This document shows, in pieces, positions 8,648 to 17,487 of a stretch of 64,000 nucleotides of DNA. The stretch comes from JBHIET01 sp046760785 (GTDB lineage: Bacteria > Chloroflexota > Anaerolineae > B4-G1). The notes below the pieces were generated by a model. That model saw only the letters and a program-made list of their open reading frames with translations. It did not search any database and was not told where the DNA came from. The stretch covers positions 1 to 64,000 of the forward strand of contig JBHIET010000007.1 in assembly GCA_046760785.1 (NCBI GenBank). Direction: 5' to 3'. How positions within the stretch are numbered: the stretch's first letter is position 1; the number at the start of each line of letters is the position of its first letter. The translations under genes and the position numbers were made by a program.

Positions 8648-9541
8648 ATGATCACCAGTCTGAAGAACGACAAGGTCAGATACGTACGGGCGTTGCAGAG
8701 CCGGCGGCGCGTTCGACAGCGGGAACGACGTTTCATCTTCGAGGGAGTACGGCTCGTCGAGGAGGCTGTCCAAACCGGCATCCCCCCCGCTTTCGCGTTC
8801 TACACCGAGGCCCTGGAGAGCGATGAGCAAGGCGGTAGACTGCTGAAGGCACTCCGCGAGATGAACGTCTCCTGTCACGCTGTGAGCGTGCCGGTGATGG
8901 CCGCTTGCTCCGATACAGTAACCCCCCAAGGTATTCTGGCCGTGCTTCCTATCCCCAACCTCTCCCGTCCCGAGCACCCCACCATCACACTGATCCTCGA
9001 TCGCGTGCGAAACCCTGGGAATCTGGGCACCATCCTGCGCACGGCGCTCGCGGCAGGGGTGGAGCAGGTGCTGCTGACGCCTGGCACAGTAGACGCCAGC
9101 AATCCCAAGGTGGTGCGAGCTGGTATGGGAGCGCATCTGCATCTCCCTCTGGCAGCGCTGGGGTGGGAGGCCATGTCCGAAGCAGTGACTGGCTGCGACG
9201 TGTGGCTGGCAGCGGCCGACGGCGAGATGGACTACACGGCGGTAGATTGGACACGACCGGTGGCGCTCGTCGTGGGGGGCGAGGCAACCGGGGCGGGGGA
9301 GCGGGCCCAGGCGCTCGCGCAGGGGCGGGTTTCCATCCCAATGGCGGCGGAAGTCGAATCGCTGAACACGGCGGTGGCGACGGCGGTGATCCTCTTCGAG
9401 GTGGTGCGGCAGAGAGCAGCGAAGGATCACGACGCAGGCTTGACAAATCCCGCCCTTTCCGATATAGTAGCGGCAGTTTCCCCACAGCCCGCGGTGGAGA
9501 GGGGAGGAGTAACCATATCCCAATGCAGCCCTGGCGTCTGA
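8648..9541 (+). CDS. SpoU-family RNA 2'-O-ribose methyltransferase
   Basis: About 297 residues from ATG 8648, where family similarity starts (MITSLKNDKVRYVRAL). The substrate-binding N-terminal domain precedes the knotted SPOUT domain. All three motifs are visible: NPGNLGTILRTA, the VVGGEATG loop, and IPMAAEVESLNTAVATAV. These enzymes use S-adenosylmethionine to methylate the ribose of 23S rRNA or tRNA; this one resembles RlmB/TsnR types. Its 3' end overlaps the start of the next gene by 19 bp, and the tail after residue about 263 lies outside the usual family length. Confidence 0.88.
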   Translation: MITSLKNDKVRYVRALQSRRRVRQRERRFIFEGVRLVEEAVQTGIPPAFAFYTEALESDEQGGRLLKALREMNVSCHAVSVPVMAACSDTVTPQGILAVLPIPNLSRPEHPTITLILDRVRNPGNLGTILRTALAAGVEQVLLTPGTVDASNPKVVRAGMGAHLHLPLAALGWEAMSEAVTGCDVWLAAADGEMDYTAVDWTRPVALVVGGEATGAGERAQALAQGRVSIPMAAEVESLNTAVATAVILFEVVRQRAAKDHDAGLTNPALSDIVAAVSPQPAVERGGVTISQCSPGV

Positions 9542-10284
9542 CTCTTGCCGTTGTACTCCTGACAGCGACAATAGCCTTTCTGTCTCCCTGCTCTGCCTTC
9601 GCGCAGAGTGGAGATCCCCCTGATGATCCGGCCCTCTCTTCCTACTGGAACTACGCGGTCCACCGCTGGGAGTCCATCATCCTCCGGTACGCCCAGGAGC
9701 GCAGCCTGGACCCAGATCTCGTCGCGGCCGTGATCTGGAAGGAATCACTGGGCCGCCCGCGGGAGCACAGTGTGGTTGGGGCCATCGGGCTGATGGGGCT
9801 GATGCCGTTCGACTGGCGGCCTAGCCCCGAAGAACTGGAGAACCCCTGGACAAACGTGTACTGGGGTGCGCGGGCACTGTCCCACACCATCCGCGATGGC
9901 AAGGGGGACCTGTACTACTCGCTGGCTGCCTATAACGGCGGATGGGGGCAGATTCACCTGCGCGTCACGCGCCGCTATGCGGCCGACGTGTTGGACTACT
10001 ACGCTCGTGCTGTCGCCGTGCGGCATGGGTTGCCCGCCGATGGCGAGTGGGTCGCCATTTTCGCCGTTGAAGGAGCGCCTGCCCCCTCTACTATCACAGT
10101 GATTGGCCCACAGCGTCCACTGGCCCGCTACACCGAACGACCCTGGATCCGAGCCGATATCCCCACTGTGCCACTCGGTGTCTCTCCCCTCACCACCGCT
10201 ATCACCTTCGTGGATGAGCGGGGCGTGGAGTGTCGGGTGAACGTGTGGCTGGTTGCAGAAGACGGCTCTCCTTTTGTGCCGTAG
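9523..10284 (+). CDS. Secreted lytic transglycosylase (SLT family)
   Basis: About 253 residues from ATG 9523, which places a clean signal peptide (hydrophobic core, then AFAQSG) at the N-terminus; GGAGGAG lies upstream. The SLT fold shows the catalytic glutamate in VIWKESLGRP, then GAIGLMGLMP and LAAYNGGWG. Lytic transglycosylases cleave the MurNAc-GlcNAc bond of peptidoglycan with formation of anhydro-MurNAc. The usual GLMQLMP motif reads GLMGLMP here, a Gln-to-Gly change next to the active site. The gene overlaps the preceding methylase gene by 19 bp. The beta-rich C-terminal 80 residues are not assigned. Confidence 0.82.
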   Translation: MQPWRLTLAVVLLTATIAFLSPCSAFAQSGDPPDDPALSSYWNYAVHRWESIILRYAQERSLDPDLVAAVIWKESLGRPREHSVVGAIGLMGLMPFDWRPSPEELENPWTNVYWGARALSHTIRDGKGDLYYSLAAYNGGWGQIHLRVTRRYAADVLDYYARAVAVRHGLPADGEWVAIFAVEGAPAPSTITVIGPQRPLARYTERPWIRADIPTVPLGVSPLTTAITFVDERGVECRVNVWLVAEDGSPFVP

Positions 10285-10314
10285 CCCGGCCACCTGATAG
10301 CGCTTTTCTCCCAA

Positions 10315-10343
10315 TTGACCGCTCACAGTCTTTGTGTTATCAT
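10315..10343 (+). promoter_or_regulatory. Sigma-70-type promoter for the M48 peptidase gene
   Basis: TTGACC (10315-10320) and TATCAT (10338-10343) are 17 bp apart, followed by a leader of about 36 nt with GGGAGGTG before the start codon. Confidence 0.7.
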
Positions 10344-10385
10344 ATTCTTGATTCTGTCTCGCGAAATCATACCGGGAGGTGCGCC

Positions 10386-12002
10386 ATGGTGAATCTCTTA
10401 TTGCGCTCAACGCTCGTGCTGGCTCTGCTGTTCGGCCTGCTGTTCGCCGTCGGGATGATGGTGGTTGCCTACCTAGATCTCCCCATCTGGGTGGCAATCG
10501 CTTTCGCCCTCGGCACTCTAGCCCTCCAATACATCCTCGGTCCAACCGTCATCGAGTGGATCTACAAGATTCGCTGGGTCGAGCCGGAACGGGTAAGCCC
10601 AGAGTTGGCACGATTCACCAAAGAGACGTGTGCCCGCCGGAACTTCCCCGTCCCCCGCTTCGGCGTTATTGACGACGGCAATCCCAACGCCTTCACCTTC
10701 GGTCACTATCCTGGTGACGCCCGCCTGGTCGTCACTAGAGGGCTTCTAGAAATGCTGGCCCCGGCTGAGGTGAACGGCGTCGTGGGCCATGAACTGGGCC
10801 ACATCGCCCATTGGGATTTCGTGGTGATGACGGTGGCGGCTGCTGTGCCGCTGCTGCTGTACATCTTCGCCCGCTTCGCCTGGGGTGCAGGGCGAGGCCG
10901 CAGACAGCGCAGCAAAGGCAGCGGATACATCGCGCTGGTGGGCTTGATCGCCTACGTGGCTTACTTCGTCAGCCAGTACATTGTGCTGGTCCTCTCGCGG
11001 GTGCGCGAGTATTACGCCGACCGCTTCTCGGGCGAGGTGACCGGGCAGCCTGACTCTCTGGCGCGGGCATTAGTCAAGATTGCCTACGGGCTGGCCCGTG
11101 CGCCTCAGGAAGGCAGGAAGAAGGACGACACCCGTATGGTCGCCGGGCGTGCTTTCGGCATCTTCGACCCGAAGGTGGCCCAGGCGCTGGCCCTGTCCGG
11201 GGCCGGCACAGGCGTGGTCTCGACCGCTGCGATGACCGACGCGATGAGGTGGGATCTGTGGAACCCGTGGGCCAGGTGGTACGAACTCTCCTCCTCCCAC
11301 CCACTGCCGGCCAAACGTATCCGCGCCCTCGAAAAGCAGACCGAGACACTGCATCAGATGCCCAGTTTCAGTTTCCGCGCCGAGCAGCCGGAGAGCTACT
11401 GGGATGAGTTCCTGGTGGATTTCGCGATAAACAGCCTGTCGGGGCTGGGCTTCCTGGTGGGTGTGGGAATCGCAATGGCGGGTATGGCAGCTAGTCTGCC
11501 GCTGGCTGGCGTGGGAGTGGGGCTTCTGGCCTGGGGCGCTGCCTGGTGGCTCAAGCGGCGCTTCGTCTACCCCCGCAACCTGAGCCAGCCACGCACGGTG
11601 AGCGAATTGGTAAGCGAGGTAAAGGTCAGCCGCGTGCGCGCCGTGCCTGGGACGCTGCAGGGGCGCATCATCGGCAAGGGTATCCCGGGTCTGTACTGGA
11701 GCGAGGACCTGGTTCTGCAAGATCGGTCCGGCTACATCGTGCTCGACTACCGGCAGCCAGCGCGGCTGTGGGAGACGCTGTTCGGATTGCTGCGGGCGGA
11801 TAGCCTGATCGGCATGACGGGCAAGGCGCGAGGTTGGTTCCGCCGCGCCCCTCGCCCATTCTTCGAGTTGCGCGAGCTGGAGTTGGAGGACGGTCGGGTC
11901 ATCAAGACTTACGTCTACCCGCTGGGTGAGCTCGCTAACTACGCACTCCTGGCCATGGGCATGCTGGCATTGGTGGCGCAGATGGCGGCATCGGTGATGT
12001 AG
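10386..12002 (+). CDS. HtpX-like M48 zinc metalloprotease with C-terminal extension
   Basis: About 538 residues from ATG 10386, which is preceded by GGGAGGTG and places a pair of transmembrane helices at residues 5-50. The zinc site HELGH is at 135-139, and the third ligand lies in REYYADRFSGE at about 208. Further helices flank the catalytic domain. After about residue 390 there is an extra membrane hairpin and a beta-rich domain not found in E. coli HtpX. M48 membrane proteases degrade damaged membrane proteins; the cytosolic catalytic site is known from the family. The extension may bind a partner or ligand, but no function can be named. Confidence 0.85.
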   Translation: MVNLLLRSTLVLALLFGLLFAVGMMVVAYLDLPIWVAIAFALGTLALQYILGPTVIEWIYKIRWVEPERVSPELARFTKETCARRNFPVPRFGVIDDGNPNAFTFGHYPGDARLVVTRGLLEMLAPAEVNGVVGHELGHIAHWDFVVMTVAAAVPLLLYIFARFAWGAGRGRRQRSKGSGYIALVGLIAYVAYFVSQYIVLVLSRVREYYADRFSGEVTGQPDSLARALVKIAYGLARAPQEGRKKDDTRMVAGRAFGIFDPKVAQALALSGAGTGVVSTAAMTDAMRWDLWNPWARWYELSSSHPLPAKRIRALEKQTETLHQMPSFSFRAEQPESYWDEFLVDFAINSLSGLGFLVGVGIAMAGMAASLPLAGVGVGLLAWGAAWWLKRRFVYPRNLSQPRTVSELVSEVKVSRVRAVPGTLQGRIIGKGIPGLYWSEDLVLQDRSGYIVLDYRQPARLWETLFGLLRADSLIGMTGKARGWFRRAPRPFFELRELELEDGRVIKTYVYPLGELANYALLAMGMLALVAQMAASVM

Positions 12003-12041
12003 GTACTACGATGGAGCAATTCGATCTCAGGCAATATGCTG

Positions 12042-12218
12042 ATGCATTGGGAGGAGAGTTGTTCAGTAGACATAACCCTTATCGTGGAGCGCTTGAACGT
12101 CATCACAAACAGCGTGAAAGCCTTGCGGGAACTTCGCCCTCTGACGTATGACGAATTCGCTACTTTCGCTCGCTATGTGAGTGAGTGGCTACAGATACAC
12201 GTAGAGGAAGGAGAGTAA
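12042..12218 (+). CDS. Small HepT-like fragment
   Basis: About 58 residues. The segment DITLIVERLNVITNSVKALR resembles the first helices of HepT/DUF86 toxins of the MntA-HepT family, but the protein stops after about 55 residues, less than half the usual length, and lacks the RX4HXY active-site motif. The matching nucleotidyltransferase antitoxin gene is absent. The following gene starts two bases after its stop, with its ribosome binding site inside this ORF. It may be a decayed toxin gene or an unrelated small protein. Confidence 0.35.
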   Translation: MHWEESCSVDITLIVERLNVITNSVKALRELRPLTYDEFATFARYVSEWLQIHVEEGE

Positions 12219-12219
12219 C

Positions 12220-13050
12220 ATGCTAAAAGCCCACTGGCATGGCTACGAAATTGACTCATCGGAGGCTGCCTACGAGGTCCAGGTACCCCAGCCCGAGCAA
12301 CTGGGCGCGCTGGTGCGGGGATTGCTCACCTCTGGCTACTTCGTCCGCTCCTACTACCTGCTCTTTCAGGAGCCGCTGACCTGGCTGCGTGACTTTATCA
12401 CCACCCGGGGCGAGACGGAGGACAAACTGGCAGCCAAGACACTGGAGCACCTGGAGAAGCAAATCGCCAAGTTTGACCCCGATAGCTGGAAAGCCAGCCG
12501 CATCGGCGTGCAGGCCATCGAGCCTATCCTCAACTACGTCGGCACCCACCAGCAGGAACTCCTGGAGGCCGAGACCTTCCGCTTTGGACTGACCGAGGAG
12601 CAGAAGGAGACGTACGAGGACTACGGCTACGACGAGGAGTTCGAGCCCGGCAGCCTGGTGGAGGAGGAGGACTACTACTCTGAGGACGAGATCCCCCTCG
12701 ATGGCGTCGCCCTCTTCCTGGGCTGCTCTCTGGTGCCGGCCAGCAAACTCGAGTCCCGCGAGGCCAAGCGGGCCTATAAGCTCGTGCACGATAAGTACGA
12801 GCAGGTCGGACTGCTAGATGAACTGGTCGGGATGGGCTCCTTCATGGGCCACGGGCCGCGCGACTACGTACAGGAGGACATCAACCGCCGCCACAACATC
12901 ACGCTGCGGGCACGCCTCAACCCCGACGCCACTCTCACCGTCACCGGCCGCTGGATGGACGACGGTCAGTTCATCTTCCCCTACTACGACTACCTCCTGG
13001 GGCGGGCGGCGAAGAAGGCCGGGATGAAGATTGGGACATACTGTCTCTAA
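12220..13050 (+). CDS. Unknown acidic protein next to a radical SAM gene
   Basis: A 276-residue protein of no recognised family. It is strongly acidic in the middle (runs of E, D and Y at about 130-165) and ends with KIGTYCL, which contains a cysteine close to the C-terminus. GAAGGAGAG supplies the ribosome binding site. Its stop codon shares a base with the start of the radical SAM gene, so the two are translationally coupled. Co-operation with the radical SAM enzyme, as a substrate or carrier, is inference only. Confidence 0.6.
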   Translation: MLKAHWHGYEIDSSEAAYEVQVPQPEQLGALVRGLLTSGYFVRSYYLLFQEPLTWLRDFITTRGETEDKLAAKTLEHLEKQIAKFDPDSWKASRIGVQAIEPILNYVGTHQQELLEAETFRFGLTEEQKETYEDYGYDEEFEPGSLVEEEDYYSEDEIPLDGVALFLGCSLVPASKLESREAKRAYKLVHDKYEQVGLLDELVGMGSFMGHGPRDYVQEDINRRHNITLRARLNPDATLTVTGRWMDDGQFIFPYYDYLLGRAAKKAGMKIGTYCL

Positions 13051-14338
13051 TGCCCAGCCTCTCGCCTCACACTGTTATACGGCCTGAACCGAACGGAGCA
13101 TTGCTTTTCCAGCAAGAGACCGCCGAGACGGCTCTGCTGGATCTGGAGGGATTGGACGCGCTCTACTTCCTGCTCAAGGGGGAACTGCGCGACTACCCGC
13201 CGTTCTTCGTCGCCTACCTACGGGCACATCGCTTCGTGGTAGAAGCTCACCCCGACGGCTCCCTGGAGCGAGTGGCGGCAGTGCGCGACGCGGCTCCCAC
13301 GGCGATGGCCCCACCTCGCGCACTGGCTGCTCCGGAGACCATTCACTTTTCCGTCACCGGCCGCTGCGACCAGGCGTGTGCTGGCTGCCTCTACTCCGCC
13401 CGGCCCGGCTCCGGAGTCGCGCCGACCGACGCGCCCTTTGAGCTGTTCGAACGCATCGTCCGCCAGGCAGCGGAGGCCCGTGTCTTCCAGATGGCCCTGG
13501 GCGGCGGCGAGCCGCTGCTGCACAGTCGCCCTCTCGATATGGTGCGCCTGGCTCGTCAAAGCGGTATCGTACCTAACCTCACGACCAACGGCAACCTCCT
13601 GACAGTCGAGGTAGCGGCTGCGCTGAAGAAGGCCGGGCTGGGCCAGGCACAGATCTCCCTCAACGGCGCGTCGGAGAGGACGAACAGCGCCACCCGCCCC
13701 AACTTTACCGGGGCGCTGCAGGCAGTCGAGGCCTGCCGTGAGGCAGGTCTGCGCTTCGGCCTCAACGTCCTGCTCACCCGCAGCAACCTGCCTGACCTGG
13801 AAGCGGTCATCCGCCTAGGGCAGCATAAGCGCGCGGCCACCGTCAACCTTCTGCGTCCCAAGCCTCCACTACCGGGGGTGACTGGTTGGAGCGCGAGTCC
13901 CCCACCTCCGCCGACTACCGAAAAATGTCCCACCTCCTGCGCCATCCAGTATCCAGTACCCAGCATCCAGCAACAAGAATCACCATACACGCCTCCCTCA
14001 CCTTCCTCCTCACCGACCGCTCACCTCAGACACTCTACCGTGCTGGCGTGTGGGGCTGCTCGGCGGCTCGCGAGTTCGTCACCGTGACACAGAAGGGAGA
14101 CGTGCTTCCGTACAGCCACGTGCGCTGGTCGGACGTGGGCGATGGCGACGTGATACGCGCCTGGCGAAAGTCGGCTGTCCTCGCCCGCTTTCGAGATCTG
14201 GAGGACGTGATGCGCGGGCCGTGCCGCGCTTGCGACCACCTCAATCTATGCCGGGGCTGCCCGGCAGTGGTGATGGCCTTCGGCGGCGAATTCGGCGACT
14301 CCGACCCCCACTGCCCCCGGCAAGCCGAGGGAAGCTGA
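13050..14338 (+). pseudogene. Radical SAM/SPASM enzyme, frameshifted
   Basis: The first frame (from 13050) has an N-terminal peptide-binding-like domain, then the iron-sulfur motif CDQACAGC (residues about 107-114) and GGGEPLLH, both diagnostic of radical SAM enzymes. After about 13875 the frame degenerates into low-complexity Pro/Ser. The frame open from about 13886 to 14338 continues as a SPASM domain, with cysteines in CRACDHLNLCRGCP and a further cysteine in DPHCPR. One extra G in the GGGGG run near 13878 would join them. A repeat-like insertion (ATCCAGTATCCAGTACCCAG) lies just after. The original enzyme, about 430 residues, probably modified a peptide or protein; it is likely inactive unless frameshifting or a sequencing error is involved. 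Confidence 0.75.
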
Positions 14339-14395
14339 GCTGTCTTCTGCCTATTTAGACGCCGGCACACGACGATCTGACATCGCGTTGTGACT

Positions 14396-14423
14396 TTGCG
14401 TTGGCGCTGCTCTGGTGTACAAT
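14396..14423 (+). promoter_or_regulatory. Sigma-70-type promoter for the small membrane protein gene
   Basis: TTGCGT (14396-14401) and TACAAT (14418-14423) with a 16-bp spacer, upstream of the TAAGGAGGA ribosome binding site of the gene at 14460. Confidence 0.6.
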
Positions 14424-14459
14424 ATCACGGCTTCCAACATCTGATTAAGGAGGACTAAA

Positions 14460-14891
14460 ATGCTGAAAGCAGGACTTATCGGTGCAGGAGTTGGTTTCGT
14501 ACTGGCGATTATCGCCGCAGTGCTCACACCTCTCTGCAACCCCTGTGTGGCGCTTTTGTTGGGACTCGGCGTCGGCGTGCTGGCCGCTGTATGGGAGCGT
14601 CCCGCCACGTCGGGAGCTGGTGCCGGTGAAGGGGCCAAGGCCGGTGCCATCGCCAGTGTGGGCAGCCTGATAGGACAGATGGTCGGTGCCGTCATCAACG
14701 GCTTCATCGTGGGGCCCGAAACCCTGGCCAATCTCTACCGCCAATTTGACATCCCGGTGCCTACTGCTCAAAGTTACTGGATCTATAACCTTGGCGGCAA
14801 CTGCCTGTGCGCCGTGGTGAACGTCGCGTTGGGAGCTGCGCTGGGCGCTGTGGGTGGCCTGCTGTGGCATCAAATCAGCGGGAAGGACTAG
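14460..14891 (+). CDS. Small glycine/alanine-rich membrane protein
   Basis: A 143-residue protein with three or four hydrophobic helices (about 5-25, 27-45, 60-85 and 115-138) rich in Gly and Ala. A CNPC motif sits between the first two helices. TAAGGAGGA precedes the ATG and a good promoter lies upstream. The family is unknown; the pattern resembles DUF4199/YtxH-like small membrane proteins found in many thermophiles, but no assignment is made. Confidence 0.65.
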   Translation: MLKAGLIGAGVGFVLAIIAAVLTPLCNPCVALLLGLGVGVLAAVWERPATSGAGAGEGAKAGAIASVGSLIGQMVGAVINGFIVGPETLANLYRQFDIPVPTAQSYWIYNLGGNCLCAVVNVALGAALGAVGGLLWHQISGKD

Positions 14892-14976
14892 CCTCCTCCC
14901 GCCGGGTTACCCGATCGAGGGGGCATACTGGAGCGTCTCGCCTAATCAGACCGGCTATGTCGAAAGGACAACGAGT

Positions 14977-16134
14977 ATGTCGAATGGCAAACTGACGATT
15001 CAATCGGTGCAAACACCTGAAGAACGACTGGCGTTCATCTACTTCCAGTGGGAAGTCTACCGCGACGATCCCAACTGGGTGCCCCCCCTCATCTCCGAAC
15101 GGGTGGAGTTCCTCGACAAAGAGCGCCACCCGTTCCACCGGCACTCGGAGGTCGAGCTCTTTATGGCTCGCCGTGACGGTAAGCCCGTGGGCACCATCGC
15201 CGCCATCCTGAACAACCGGCACAACGAGTTTCACGCAGAGCGGGTGGGCTTCTTCGGCCTCTTCGAGGTGCTGCGGGATCAGGAGGCAGCGCAGGCGCTG
15301 CTGGAGACCGCCTGCGACTGGGTGCGAGGAAAGGGTATGACCGCCATCCGTGGCCCGGCCAACTTCTCCACCAACGAGGAGGTCAGCCTGCTGGTGGACG
15401 GCTGGGACGGCCCGCCGGTCATCATGATGACCTACAACCCGCGCTACTACGTGGATTTCATCGAGAGTGCCGGGTTCCACAAGGCGATGGACCTGCTGGC
15501 CTACATCCTGGACCTGACTCAGTTCGGGCCGCACGGGGAGAACCTGCCACCGAAATTGCTCCGTGTGACCAAGAAGATCGAGCAGCGCGGGGGCTTCACC
15601 GTGCGCCCGGTAGATATGCGCGATTTTGATCGGGAGGTGGCCCGCTTCAAGCGCATCTACAACTCAGCCTGGGAGAAGAACTGGGGCTTTGTGCCCATGA
15701 CCGATGCCGAGATTGACCACACCGCCGCCGGGCTGAGGCAAATCCTCGACCCCGACATCGTCTGGTTTGCCGAAAAGAATGGCGAGCCTATCGGCGCGAT
15801 GCTCCCCCTCCCCGACCTGAACCAGGCATTGATTCGAGCCTACCCCCGCCCCGGCGTGCCGGAGTGGTGGACGATGGCCAAACTCATCTGGTACTGGAAG
15901 GTGCGCCGTTGCGTGGACACCATGCGCGGTTTCGCCGGTGGAGTGTTGGAGCCGCACCGGGGAAGGGGTGTGGAGGCTGTGCTCATGGTGAAGATGGCCG
16001 AGGTCGCCCTCCCCCGCTACCGCCGGGCGGAGATCTCGTGGGTTCTGGAAAACAATATGATGATGCGCCGCACGGCCGAGATGCTGGGCGCACAGGTGTA
16101 TCGCATCTACCGCGTCTACGAAAAGGAAGTGTAG
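14977..16134 (+). CDS. GNAT-superfamily-like protein, double-domain
   Basis: About 385 residues from ATG 14977 (MSNGKLTIQSV), chosen over an upstream frame extension that runs into the previous gene. The N-terminal half (PNWVPPLISE, GTIAAILNN) and the C-terminal half (GFAGGVLEPHRGRGVEAVLM, VLENNMMMRR) both resemble acetyltransferase folds. The RGRG-type acetyl-CoA loop is in the second half. Proteins of this layout are common uncharacterised 'N-acetyltransferase' entries in Chloroflexota and actinobacteria. The stop is three bases from the start of the MFS exporter gene, suggesting co-expression. Confidence 0.7.
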   Translation: MSNGKLTIQSVQTPEERLAFIYFQWEVYRDDPNWVPPLISERVEFLDKERHPFHRHSEVELFMARRDGKPVGTIAAILNNRHNEFHAERVGFFGLFEVLRDQEAAQALLETACDWVRGKGMTAIRGPANFSTNEEVSLLVDGWDGPPVIMMTYNPRYYVDFIESAGFHKAMDLLAYILDLTQFGPHGENLPPKLLRVTKKIEQRGGFTVRPVDMRDFDREVARFKRIYNSAWEKNWGFVPMTDAEIDHTAAGLRQILDPDIVWFAEKNGEPIGAMLPLPDLNQALIRAYPRPGVPEWWTMAKLIWYWKVRRCVDTMRGFAGGVLEPHRGRGVEAVLMVKMAEVALPRYRRAEISWVLENNMMMRRTAEMLGAQVYRIYRVYEKEV

Positions 16135-16137
16135 AGT

Positions 16138-17418
16138 ATGCCGGTCAATCCGTCATCCTCTCGCCCGCCAGACCAACAACAGGCGGTCTACGAACTGTTC
16201 CGCAACCGCAACTTCAGATTGCTCTGGGCCGGGCAGTTACTCTCCCAGATCGGCGATCAGTGTCTGCTGATCGCAGCGATCACGTTGATCTCGAGTCTCT
16301 CCCGGTCGCCGTGGGCCATGCTCATCCCTGTGATCTCGATCGCCATCCCACAGCTTGTCTTCGGGTTGGTGGGCGGTGTGGCGGCCGACCGCTGGAACCG
16401 CAAACTGACGATGATCGGATCCGACGTCTTGCGCGGGCTCATCGTCCTCAGTATTCTCCTCGTCAGCGGCGTCCAGTCCCTCTGGATCCTCTACCTTGCG
16501 GCAGCGGGCCTGGCCTTTGTGGGCGTCTTCTTCTACCCGGCGCGCAATGCCGCCATTCCCAACATCGTCCCGCCGGGGTTGCTCCTGGCGGCCAACGGCC
16601 TGATCCAGGGCAGTTACATCGTCGCCCTGATCGTGGGGCCGGTCATCGCTGGTGTGGCAGTCGAGCTATGGATGCCATCAGCCATCATCTTTGATAGCGC
16701 GACCTTCTTCGTCTCCGCGATCATCCTCGCCGTGCTCAAGATTCCCCACACGGTTCCAGAGCCATCATACACAGCCGGGGAAAAAAGTGTCTGGGAGGAT
16801 ATGAAGATCGGGCTCGATTTCATCCGTCACAACCGCGCCCTGAACCAGGTACTGGTCATCACGGCCATCGCTACCCTGGGGATCGGCGCGATCGTGCTGC
16901 TGGCCATCCCCCACCTGCAGGCGCAGTTGGGGGCCGGCGGCCTGGAATACGGAGTCGCGATGAGCGTACTCGGCCTGGGCTCTGTGCTGGGCGGACTGAT
17001 GGTCAACCGGCTGTCGCGGCGGCTTCCAACCAGCACCATCGTGGGTGGGATGCTGGTCATGGGAGGAGCCGCCATTGTCACCTTCGCCTTCGCACCGAAC
17101 TACAGTGTCGTATTGGCCAGCGTCGCCGTCATCGGTCTGTGCGTTGTGGTTGCCCGTGGGGCGCTGGATACGATCTCACAGGCGCTTTCACCCGACGTGG
17201 TGCGAGGACGGGTGCAAGCGGCGGTCAATCTGCTCGTCGTCGCCGCCACCGCTGTAGCTGAGGGGCTCGCAGCTCTGCTCGGTTCCCTGCTCGGAGTGCA
17301 GACCGTCTTTGTGGCGGCTGGGATCGTGACGACGCTGACCGGCGTGGCGGCGATCTTCGTCCTGCGCGGCGCAGCCCGGCTGGTGAGCAGAGGGATGGTG
17401 GTGAGGGAGGTGGCGTAA
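16138..17418 (+). CDS. MFS transporter, enterobactin-exporter/macrolide-efflux-like
   Basis: A 426-residue membrane protein with about 12 helices, starting FRNRNFRLLWAGQLLSQIGD, the hallmark of the MFS_3 (EntS/MefA-like) group. The cytoplasmic loop between helices 2 and 3 reads GGVAADRWNRK, matching the MFS A-motif. It likely exports a small molecule by proton antiport. It follows the GNAT-like gene by three bases, so modification and export of one compound is possible but unproven. Confidence 0.85.
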   Translation: MPVNPSSSRPPDQQQAVYELFRNRNFRLLWAGQLLSQIGDQCLLIAAITLISSLSRSPWAMLIPVISIAIPQLVFGLVGGVAADRWNRKLTMIGSDVLRGLIVLSILLVSGVQSLWILYLAAAGLAFVGVFFYPARNAAIPNIVPPGLLLAANGLIQGSYIVALIVGPVIAGVAVELWMPSAIIFDSATFFVSAIILAVLKIPHTVPEPSYTAGEKSVWEDMKIGLDFIRHNRALNQVLVITAIATLGIGAIVLLAIPHLQAQLGAGGLEYGVAMSVLGLGSVLGGLMVNRLSRRLPTSTIVGGMLVMGGAAIVTFAFAPNYSVVLASVAVIGLCVVVARGALDTISQALSPDVVRGRVQAAVNLLVVAATAVAEGLAALLGSLLGVQTVFVAAGIVTTLTGVAAIFVLRGAARLVSRGMVVREVA

Positions 17419-17487
17419 CGCCGAGCATAGTATACAGGGATCGCCGGTCCCAACTACCATTAACTGGTGATGTCAGGAGGTGCAACG

